Shown one piece after another: positions 1-5,195 of a stretch of DNA of 6,167 nt. The notes beneath the pieces are model-generated. The model did not search any database, was not told the origin of the DNA, and worked only from the letters and a program-made list of their open reading frames with translations. Origin of the DNA: Candidatus Niyogiibacteriota bacterium (GTDB taxonomy: Bacteria > Patescibacteriota > Minisyncoccia > 1-14-0-10-42-19). A program made the translations under genes and the position numbers. The stretch spans positions 1-6,167 of the forward strand of contig JACQLG010000038.1 in NCBI GenBank assembly GCA_016204155.1, in the 5' to 3' direction. Every line of letters starts with the position of its first letter. Position 1 is the stretch's first letter.

Positions 1-241
1 AATTCGTATATTCTTTGCGTTGGACGTCGTCTAATTGATGGCGCGGAGAAAGCATAAGTTCCGATATCTTCTGGATATTATCCAGAGGACCCCGCATATC
101 ATGCACCAAAAGAGAGATAAACTCCTGCATCATTTTTTTGTTACCGGCTCTGCCACGCGAAAGGACCTTCCTCCACCAAAAAAAACTCTCCACGAACAGG
201 AGCAATATAAAACTTAAAACCAATATCAAAAATATATCCAT
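1..241 (-). CDS. Sensor histidine kinase, N-terminal part (cut by window edge)
   Basis: Reading leftwards from an ATG at 241, 80 codons are open to the window edge. Residues 1-23 form one hydrophobic membrane segment ending in FFWWRK, with arginines and lysines after it (positive-inside, so the rest is cytoplasmic). Residues 41-56 hold a HisKA H-box: F41, S43, V46, H47, D48, R50, P52, L53 and I56 match the family pattern, and H47 is the predicted phosphorylated histidine. The family autophosphorylates this histidine with ATP and passes the phosphate to a response regulator; the catalytic ATPase domain must lie beyond the edge. No extracellular sensor domain, PAS or HAMP fits in the roughly 17 residues between membrane segment and H-box, so any signal would need a partner protein or the membrane itself. 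There is no Shine-Dalgarno sequence before the ATG. Seen directly: the H-box and membrane span. Inferred: the full kinase. Confidence 0.85.
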   Translation of the reverse strand, partial: MDIFLILVLSFILLLFVESFFWWRKVLSRGRAGNKKMMQEFISLLVHDMRGPLDNIQKISELMLSPRHQLDDVQRKEYTN

Positions 242-248
242 ACTGTAT

Positions 249-254
249 AGTATA
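249..254 (-). promoter_or_regulatory. Possible -10 element for a leaderless kinase transcript
   Basis: The minus strand reads TATACT, five of six matches to the -10 consensus, and its downstream edge is 7 bases from the A of the kinase ATG. That spacing would put transcription start at or next to the start codon, giving a leaderless mRNA, which agrees with the missing Shine-Dalgarno sequence. No convincing -35 hexamer is found 16-18 bases upstream, so this is a weak call. The kinase could also be transcribed by read-through from the tRNA. Confidence 0.25.
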
Positions 255-293
255 GCGCTATTTCCCACGATAGAAGAAATGTGGATAAAAGAG

Positions 294-368
294 CGGGCGC
301 GACCGGATTTGAACCGGCGATCTTCTCCGTGACAGGGAGACGTGTTAACCGGGCTACACCACGCGCCC
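294..368 (-). tRNA. tRNA-Asp (anticodon GTC)
   Basis: A full cloverleaf can be folded on the minus strand. The acceptor arms GGGCGCG (368-362) and CGCGCCC (301-295) pair perfectly, with discriminator G at 294. The D stem is GTGT/ACAC around a ten-base loop. The anticodon stem TCTCC/GGAGA closes the loop CTGTCAC, giving anticodon GTC at 333-331, which reads Asp codons GAC and GAU. The variable loop has 5 bases and the T stem GCCGG/CCGGT contains one G-T pair and the TTCAAAT loop. The 3' CCA is not encoded (next bases are CTC) and must be added by a nucleotidyltransferase. It lies 52 bases after the stop of the large cohesin gene and 52 bases before the kinase start, all on one strand. A weak -10-like TACTAT lies at 385-390 without a good -35, so the tRNA may also be cut out of the operon transcript. 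Confidence 0.97.
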
Positions 369-420
369 AAAAAGTTACCTCCTCATAGTAGCAGGATTTT
401 TTGAAAAACGGAATCTTCGG

Positions 421-2427
421 TTATCTCGCCTCCTTCTCTATATCCCAAATTTCTTTACCGATATACTTTTCGGCCCAATTCAGATCACGCATCAACTGTT
501 CTTCCCGGCGGCGTTCTTCTCCAGAGAGCGCTTTGCTTTTCTTTACCTGATTGATAATTTCCAATTCTTTTCCAATGTCATGTCTCACTACCGCAAAACC
601 GCGCTTAAGCGATTCTTCCGCTTCGCGCACCTCAAGAAACCATGCGCGGCGTTTTCTCCTGCCCTGCCGAACATAAAATACAATAAAGAGAACGAGTCCG
701 ATATTTACTGCAAAAAGAATGAGCATCAAAAAAACAGAGAGTGTTTCATAACTGATCCGTGATGTGCCAAATTGCAGCGCCGTCCGCCTCACATCCATCT
801 GTATTTGCGGCGTGGGAGGAGAAAACTGCTCGCCTACGTTTGCTTGCGCCCAAAGAATATAGCGTCCGCTCGGTAAAAAACTGTCGTGGCGGTAAAACCA
901 GTCTCCTTTTTTATCGGAAACAACACCAAACGTCCGTACGCTTCCGGATTGAGTATCCTGAAGATAAATAATAACGGAGGAAAGCGCGTTATCCGTTTTC
1001 CCGCCAATATAAAATATTTCTTCGTTTGCAATATTACGCGATGTGCTCGTCACGATAGGAGGCGCAATTGTTGATTCGGCATGTGCCACTGCAAACATAT
1101 ACCCGAACAGCAGTGCAATACCCGCAACGAAAAACAGCATGCTCATTTTTCCGTACGTCGTCCGGTATTTTTTCAATTCTTCAAGCTCATCTCGTATCCT
1201 ATCTGGCAGGCGCTTTTCAAAATGCGCTTCATGAATAAGCTTATGCCAGCCGTGCGTTCTCAACGCGATAAAAGACAGAATTCCTACAACAAGCGCCAAA
1301 AGAATCCACGTCCATATATTTCGTACCGCCATTTCAAACGGCGTGACGATACGGATACGTGAGGTTTCTTCTCTTATATTCCCTGCCTTATCATACGCAC
1401 GCACAATAATATCGTGTTCACCGCGATCAAGAGCAAGAACTTGAGGAGAATCAGCCTCAATAAATATGGTCTGTTCTTCAGCCTCTGCAATACCGCTCCC
1501 GCTTACATTTATGATTTTATATTCATAGTGATCAACACCGGACGCGCTGTCTGTAGTAGTCCAACGAGCAACAACGGATTTCGCGGTTGTAATATGATCC
1601 GGCTCTATATCAATATCAAACTCTGCCGGAGGATCGACATCCGCATTAATCGCGAAATGGGTAATCCCGCCCCATCGTCCGTCACGCAGTGCTTTTATAT
1701 GAAAGTACCGGGTCCCGCTTGTAAGATTAGAGTAATGCATGCTTTGCTGGCCACCCTCTACAATATCATCCGGAATATCAACGGGATTTTCTGAAAGCAT
1801 AAAACTATACCCGTCTGCAGGACTTTCGTTCGCCCAAATAAAAAGCGCATTTGTCTCTGAATAAAACCTGGATTGATCAGGAAATGTCTCCGATACTACA
1901 GTCGGTCCTTTTGGAGGCGGAAGCGTAATGGTGTAAATGCCGTTCAAGACGTCGGAAAGAACTGGCGATGCTTTTCCGTCATTCGCAAACACTTCAGAAG
2001 CATCAGTAAAACGAACAATGGATCTTCCTGTCTTTCGCGGCCGGAATGTAAGCGTCGAAATGACGCCGTAATCTGTTTTAATTCCTCCCGGAATGCCCCC
2101 CTGAAATTGAATAATGCCTTTTTGATTATCATATGTTGGCTGTTTCACCCATGCTTCCACGATTGATTTCCCCGTTGTCGGCGAAACGATTTGAAGCATA
2201 TCGGGAGGAAACTGCAATTCCACTGTAAATGCGTTTACGGATATGTCTTTGCTGTCAAGAGCGACTGATACGCTGAATGTACCGCCCACTTCAAAAGTGC
2301 CTGCGTTCGGCGACAATGAAAGGGTGGCGGCATGCGCCTGCGACGCGCTCGCGATGCCCGCCGCAAGAATAAAAAATAAAAATAGGCGCAATAAACAAAG
2401 GTTCACAATATACGTATTATATATCAT
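421..2427 (-). CDS. Cohesin-like, Ig-like membrane protein with cytoplasmic helical tail
   Basis: This 668-residue protein is a predicted cell-surface membrane protein. Residues 1-33 are a signal peptide with likely cleavage after AHA. Residues 35-168 look like a cohesin module (SPNAGTFEVGGTFSV start, a VNAFTVELQFPPDMLQI strand pair, GGIPGG turn, VFANDGK near the end). Residues about 172-262 and 267-362 resemble FN3/Ig-like domains, the second with SGVDHYEYKI and AYDKAGN. Membrane spans follow at about 371-389 and 429-448, separated by a charged cytoplasmic loop (DELEELKKYR). A further beta domain lies outside at about 453-546. The last span is about 562-586, followed by RQGRRKRR and a highly charged helical tail (595-668). 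Cohesins bind dockerin modules, and a dockerin protein is encoded two genes upstream. The ATG overlaps the stop of the previous gene (ATGA), with no Shine-Dalgarno sequence, suggesting translational coupling. Domain calls are by eye; precise function is unknown. Confidence 0.88.
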   Translation of the reverse strand: MIYNTYIVNLCLLRLFLFFILAAGIASASQAHAATLSLSPNAGTFEVGGTFSVSVALDSKDISVNAFTVELQFPPDMLQIVSPTTGKSIVEAWVKQPTYDNQKGIIQFQGGIPGGIKTDYGVISTLTFRPRKTGRSIVRFTDASEVFANDGKASPVLSDVLNGIYTITLPPPKGPTVVSETFPDQSRFYSETNALFIWANESPADGYSFMLSENPVDIPDDIVEGGQQSMHYSNLTSGTRYFHIKALRDGRWGGITHFAINADVDPPAEFDIDIEPDHITTAKSVVARWTTTDSASGVDHYEYKIINVSGSGIAEAEEQTIFIEADSPQVLALDRGEHDIIVRAYDKAGNIREETSRIRIVTPFEMAVRNIWTWILLALVVGILSFIALRTHGWHKLIHEAHFEKRLPDRIRDELEELKKYRTTYGKMSMLFFVAGIALLFGYMFAVAHAESTIAPPIVTSTSRNIANEEIFYIGGKTDNALSSVIIYLQDTQSGSVRTFGVVSDKKGDWFYRHDSFLPSGRYILWAQANVGEQFSPPTPQIQMDVRRTALQFGTSRISYETLSVFLMLILFAVNIGLVLFIVFYVRQGRRKRRAWFLEVREAEESLKRGFAVVRHDIGKELEIINQVKKSKALSGEERRREEQLMRDLNWAEKYIGKEIWDIEKEAR

Positions 2428-3281
2428 TTTCTGGCAACATGATACCGAAAAAAGTGTGTAAAAACAAACCTGCCGACAATGCCAAAAAGAACAACAATGC
2501 CAACGATAAAAATAACTTTTTTAAAAACAACTTGCCAGAGAATATATAATTGAATAGCGCTATTTCCCGCATTATCTAATGCGGCGAGCTTCGCGCTCCA
2601 TACGCCCGGTGGCACTGTTATCGGGTTTGAAGCGGAAACTGGATCTTCCCAGCGCAAAAAACGGCGAAAACGCACAGTCACTTCGCGAATACCCGCAGCG
2701 TCATCTCTTACCTGAAACGGAATCAAAAATACCCCGTCGGCAGGGTTCTTCACAACGCCAGTCGCAAAAAATTGCGGCGGCAAAACATCCGTATCATCCG
2801 TATCATCCGCTCCTTGTTCATAAAAAGACCCCGTCGTTTCAAGAGACGGAATAATTTCTGTTCCTTTTCCGTCAGCGGAATACAATACCGCTCTCTGCAA
2901 ACGAATGTCAGCCGAGCCGTCATCAAATGCAAGAAATGTCAATTCAATAAGTTTTGCGTTCGTGCCTACAAATGATTCCGTCATCCCGCCAGCAAGAGTA
3001 ATAAGACCGCCTTCATCCTTTGGAGGAAGGGTCTGCCAAATATCTGCCATTGAACCGGAGTCATTGGAAGAAACGAATATCGCGCGCTCCTGATCATAAG
3101 CAACTTCAATAAGAAACGCGTTTATCGGCATTTCCGAATCAATAAATACGGCAACGCGCCTTTCCGCATCGTATGATGCCGTATCAATATATACTCGTTC
3201 TTGGAATGCATTGGCGAACAGCCCCGCACTCCCGACAACCAAAACGAATATAAACATATATACATAGTTCTTGATACGCAT
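2424..3281 (-). CDS. Membrane-anchored cohesin-like protein
   Basis: This 285-residue protein starts with a signal peptide (residues 1-25, likely cleavage after ANA). Residues about 28-155 resemble a cohesin module: INAFLIEVAYD corresponds to VNAFTVELQF of the neighbouring protein, followed by a conserved-looking LITLAGGM strand, LIELTFLAF, and YSADGKG near the end. An Asp/Thr linker at 158-165 leads to an Ig-like domain (168-247) with RDDAAGIREV and LDNAGN motifs. One membrane span (about 253-274) is followed by a short basic tail (HFFRYHVARK), so the beta domains face outward. The likely role is to hold dockerin-bearing proteins at the surface; the gene just upstream encodes one, ending 2 bases before this ATG. 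Its TGA stop overlaps the next start by 4 bases. The cohesin call is weaker than for the neighbour because its first strands are less typical. It looks like a short relative of the neighbour's N-terminal part. Confidence 0.85.
   Translation of the reverse strand: MRIKNYVYMFIFVLVVGSAGLFANAFQERVYIDTASYDAERRVAVFIDSEMPINAFLIEVAYDQERAIFVSSNDSGSMADIWQTLPPKDEGGLITLAGGMTESFVGTNAKLIELTFLAFDDGSADIRLQRAVLYSADGKGTEIIPSLETTGSFYEQGADDTDDTDVLPPQFFATGVVKNPADGVFLIPFQVRDDAAGIREVTVRFRRFLRWEDPVSASNPITVPPGVWSAKLAALDNAGNSAIQLYILWQVVFKKVIFIVGIVVLFGIVGRFVFTHFFRYHVARK
2786..2809. repeat. 9-bp in-frame tandem repeat, about 2.7 copies
   Basis: The plus strand repeats CATCCGTAT two full times plus CATCCG. On the coding strand it gives the linker ADDTDDTDV between the cohesin-like and Ig-like domains of the overlapping gene. 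The unit is a multiple of three, so copy-number change would lengthen or shorten the acidic linker without a frameshift. Confidence 0.8.
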
Positions 3282-3283
3282 AC

Positions 3284-4111
3284 TTATCCCGTAAAATAAT
3301 AAAACAATATTGAAATGTCCTTTACGTCAATGATGCCGTCGCTATTCAAATCAAACGGATTAATCTCATCACCGGACTTTCCCCAATAATAAAGCAATAT
3401 GCTAAAATCTTTCATATACACTTTCCCATCTTTATTAAAATCGGGGAAGAGCGCTTCTCCCTGCAAAAATGGCACTGTTGGCGCCGACTCCGCTTTTTTT
3501 CGGCTAATAATGCCTCCGCCGCCGGATGAAGATGAAGAGGCAGGCGAGGAAGCGGCGGCGGTCGGCGTTGCAAAAACTTCGCTTGACGTTGCAATTCTGT
3601 TCCCTAAATCATCTTCTGGCAGTACCACAAAATAATATGTCGTACCATTGGTAAGTCCTGTCACTGTCTTTGTAACTACATTCCCCGCCTGTGTGTATGT
3701 ATATGCCCCGCCCGCAGTTGTTGCCTGTCCAATACTGTATCCTCCGACGTTCCATCCAAGAGAGCCGGAGGCAGCGGACCACGTAAGCGTTGCCTCGCTG
3801 TCCCCTGCAGAAGCAGTAACGGTCGGGACAGTAACCGTCGGAAAATACAAAAAACCGGCGCGCAGATTAAAAGTCGCGCTTGAACTTGTGCCAAGCGCGA
3901 TATCGCCTACATTTTGGAATATCTGGAAACTGTCGGATGTTGACGTGCCGCCGCCGATTGAGATTGAAGGATCGCGTATGATAAAATTATCGCTCGTGTA
4001 ATCAGTTGCTAAAACATCCTCTGTAAAAAATAAAACCAGAAGACTGCCGACTATCGTTACGGCCGCAATTATGTATATTTGATATGTAATGCTGAACCTG
4101 GAATCTTGCAT
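3284..4111 (-). CDS. Secreted FN3 protein with C-terminal dockerin module
   Basis: This 275-residue protein begins with a long signal sequence (residues 1-35, hydrophobic 12-29, possible cleavage after VLA). Residues 37-92 carry a repeat-like block (SDNFIIRDPSISIGGGTSTS, then SDSFQIF, SSSATFNLRAGFLY) of a type I associate with surface proteins of CPR bacteria. Residues about 93-184 form an FN3 domain ending in LTNGTTYYFVVLPEDDLGN. A Ser/Ala/Gly linker (185-203) follows. The C-terminus holds two calcium-binding F-hand loops 30 residues apart: D224, N226, D228, D235 and D254, N256, D258, D262, D265, each followed by a near-identical helix (KDFSILLYYW and KDISILFYYF). This is the type I dockerin layout, whose known partner is a cohesin module; both downstream genes encode cohesin-like proteins. 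No catalytic domain is visible. The ATG is the first usable start after an in-frame stop near 4156, with no Shine-Dalgarno sequence. Confidence 0.92.
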   Translation of the reverse strand: MQDSRFSITYQIYIIAAVTIVGSLLVLFFTEDVLATDYTSDNFIIRDPSISIGGGTSTSDSFQIFQNVGDIALGTSSSATFNLRAGFLYFPTVTVPTVTASAGDSEATLTWSAASGSLGWNVGGYSIGQATTAGGAYTYTQAGNVVTKTVTGLTNGTTYYFVVLPEDDLGNRIATSSEVFATPTAAASSPASSSSSGGGGIISRKKAESAPTVPFLQGEALFPDFNKDGKVYMKDFSILLYYWGKSGDEINPFDLNSDGIIDVKDISILFYYFTG

Positions 4112-4117
4112 AACGTG

Positions 4118-4152
4118 GAATCTAGATTCTAAATTCCAGATTCTAGATTCTA
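4118..4152. repeat. Five tandem heptamers, consensus GATTCTA
   Basis: The plus strand reads GAATCTA, GATTCTA, AATTCCA, GATTCTA, GATTCTA without gaps, so units 2, 4 and 5 are identical and units 1 and 3 differ by one and two bases. The array nearly fills the gap between the small membrane protein gene (stop at 4159) and the dockerin gene (start at 4111). It contains the palindrome GAATCTAGATTC at 4118-4129. Further TGGAATC copies at 4099-4105 (inside the dockerin gene) and 4116-4122 suggest that the repeat once reached into the coding region. Its role is unknown: a regulator-binding array, an mRNA structure or neutral slippage are all possible. Confidence 0.85.
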
Positions 4153-4158
4153 TTCAAA

Positions 4159-4539
4159 TTACTGCGCCGCTCCTCCAGCGCCTCCTATCAAAAAGGGCGC
4201 AACATTAACAATCTTATGCGCTGTAGGATTATAGAGAATCGCCCGCTGATTATTCGTATAAATAATCAGACGGTCACCAAATGACACATCTTTAAAAAAT
4301 GCCTGCTCCGCGCGCAATCGTTCGGGATCAGTAACGGTAAAAATATTTGGGTCTTCATCACCAGGCAAGATCATAAGTTCTGAAACGCGCCCCATCACTT
4401 CAGCCGCCTCTTCCTGCGCTATCTGCTGAGGATTCTCCCGCACGTTATTAAACGCGGAATAAAAATATGCGGCAGTGCCGAATCCCGCGATAACCAACGC
4501 AATCAAAATAAGAAATGGAATTACCCTTTTGAATGCCAT
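4159..4539 (-). CDS. Small single-span membrane protein, conserved-looking, function unknown
   Basis: This 126-residue protein has an N-terminal membrane anchor at about residues 7-28 preceded by K4 and R5, so the remainder is predicted to be outside. Residues 32-57 look helical (NPQQIAQEEAAEVMGRVSEL). Residues 58-116 form a compact block with the pattern LPGDEDP, TVTDPERL, FFKDVSFGDRLIIY, RAILYNP and KIVNVAPF, which I recognise as a recurring uncharacterised type in CPR genomes; no biochemical role is known to me. The C-terminus is Gly/Ala-rich (GGAGGAAQ). The gap of 92 bases before the gene holds a plausible promoter, so it may start a sub-operon that also includes the dockerin and cohesin genes. 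No Shine-Dalgarno sequence precedes the ATG. The coding call is firm because of the pattern and operon context; function is open. Confidence 0.85.
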   Translation of the reverse strand: MAFKRVIPFLILIALVIAGFGTAAYFYSAFNNVRENPQQIAQEEAAEVMGRVSELMILPGDEDPNIFTVTDPERLRAEQAFFKDVSFGDRLIIYTNNQRAILYNPTAHKIVNVAPFLIGGAGGAAQ

Positions 4540-4602
4540 AAATAAGACGTATGTACTTATCTAATAAATAACAAATCAAAAAACGACCTTCTTTATCTTT
4601 CT

Positions 4603-4635
4603 ATTATACTATACACACATCCTCTTATATTTCAA
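4603..4635 (-). promoter_or_regulatory. Putative internal promoter before the small membrane protein gene
   Basis: On the minus strand a -35-like TTGAAA (4635-4630) is followed after 16 bases by TATAGT (4613-4608), and a perfect TATAAT overlaps it by one base further on (4608-4603). Transcription would start near 4596-4602, giving a 5' leader of roughly 60 bases to the ATG at 4539. The -35 overlaps the TGA stop of the upstream gene. This would allow the four genes from 4539 leftwards to be expressed separately from the two upstream ones. Called by eye; TATAAT has no well-spaced -35 of its own. Confidence 0.45.
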
Positions 4636-5183
4636 AATTTCCAGGAGGAAAGTACGTCTGCGAGAAAAGATTCGGTGGGTTTGAGGATCGTCACTTCAAA
4701 AAGGTACCCATCATGGATAAACCACACTTCCCTTGTCTCGCCTAAAAACGGCTGCCTGCTTACGAATGTTGCGCCAACCGCGCCATCAACTGTAATATCT
4801 TCAAAATTCTCCTTCACGCCCGAAGGATTATCCTTAAGAAAGCGCTCTTCTGTTACTTGCGCCTCGGCGTACGGCACTATAAAAATTTGGAAGCCAAGTG
4901 CATTCTCCGCATCCTCAAAAGTAATCGTGCCCGCTCCACCGCCCTCGTCAAATTCTTTTACATCCAGCCCTTCCGGATAAAAAAGAGAAAAACCGTAGCT
5001 GGCGTTTTTATATATAAGCCAGCCAGCTGGCGCGTTGCGCAAAATAGGCTCCGCGGGCTGATTGCTTTCTGATCCCTCTTTATTTTCGTTTCCTTCTTCC
5101 GGCAAATAAAAATACACTCCGGCAAGAAACACAAAAATAATAAATACAGCGACGATAATGCTTGTTTGCTTTATGTTTTTCAC
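4632..5183 (-). CDS. Membrane-anchored PsbP-like domain protein
   Basis: This 183-residue protein starts at GTG (5183-5181); an in-frame TAA lies 9 bases upstream and no internal ATG follows, so this is the only reasonable start. A Lys-containing N-terminus and membrane span (about 8-26) are followed by a hydrophilic Glu/Asn/Ser linker (28-48) and a domain from about 54 to the end. The domain begins WLIYKNASYGFSLFYPEGLDV, close to the YGFSFEYP opening typical of PsbP-like domains, and ends in ILKPTESFLADVLSSWKF, a usual final helix for this type (often ending in a short STFKF-like motif). It is predicted to sit outside the membrane; such domains bind proteins or ligands, but no function is known for the bacterial ones of this kind. 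It starts 12 bases after the upstream gene ends, so the two are probably one transcript. No enzymatic residues are evident. Confidence 0.85.
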   Translation of the reverse strand: MKNIKQTSIIVAVFIIFVFLAGVYFYLPEEGNENKEGSESNQPAEPILRNAPAGWLIYKNASYGFSLFYPEGLDVKEFDEGGGAGTITFEDAENALGFQIFIVPYAEAQVTEERFLKDNPSGVKENFEDITVDGAVGATFVSRQPFLGETREVWFIHDGYLFEVTILKPTESFLADVLSSWKF

Positions 5184-5195
5184 TCTATCTTAAAA

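Noticed and set aside
400..425. Rho-independent terminator after the large cohesin gene
   Set aside because: The minus strand shows a short imperfect inverted repeat (AACCGAAGATTCCGTT) before five T, but the stem contains a mismatch and a two-base loop, so it would not form a stable hairpin.
1414..1794. A 126-codon open frame on the plus strand
   Set aside because: It lies fully inside the well-supported cohesin gene on the other strand, has no recognisable domain and a composition (Cys, Asn, Arg, Ile-rich) typical of antisense frames.
3648..4001. A 117-codon open frame on the plus strand
   Set aside because: It is antisense to the FN3/dockerin gene, which has clear domain motifs; the Val/Pro-rich product mirrors Thr/Gly/Asn codons of the real gene.
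421..4111. A true cellulosome (polysaccharide-degrading complex)
   Set aside because: No glycoside hydrolase, carbohydrate-binding module or multi-cohesin scaffoldin is encoded in the window; each membrane protein shows just one cohesin-like region.
4118..4152. CRISPR-like repeat array
   Set aside because: The units are 7 bases with no spacers between them, so this is a simple tandem repeat.
4675..4980. A 101-codon plus-strand frame, with an AGGAGG-like string upstream at 4643-4648
   Set aside because: The ATG is more than 20 bases from the AGGAGG string, and the frame is antisense to the PsbP-like gene whose motifs are convincing.
2424..5183. Alternative genetic code with TGA as glycine, known from some CPR lineages
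   Set aside because: TGA is the stop of two genes here, at the ends expected from domain structure and adjoining starts, and the ORFs contain no in-frame TGA that needs to be read through.
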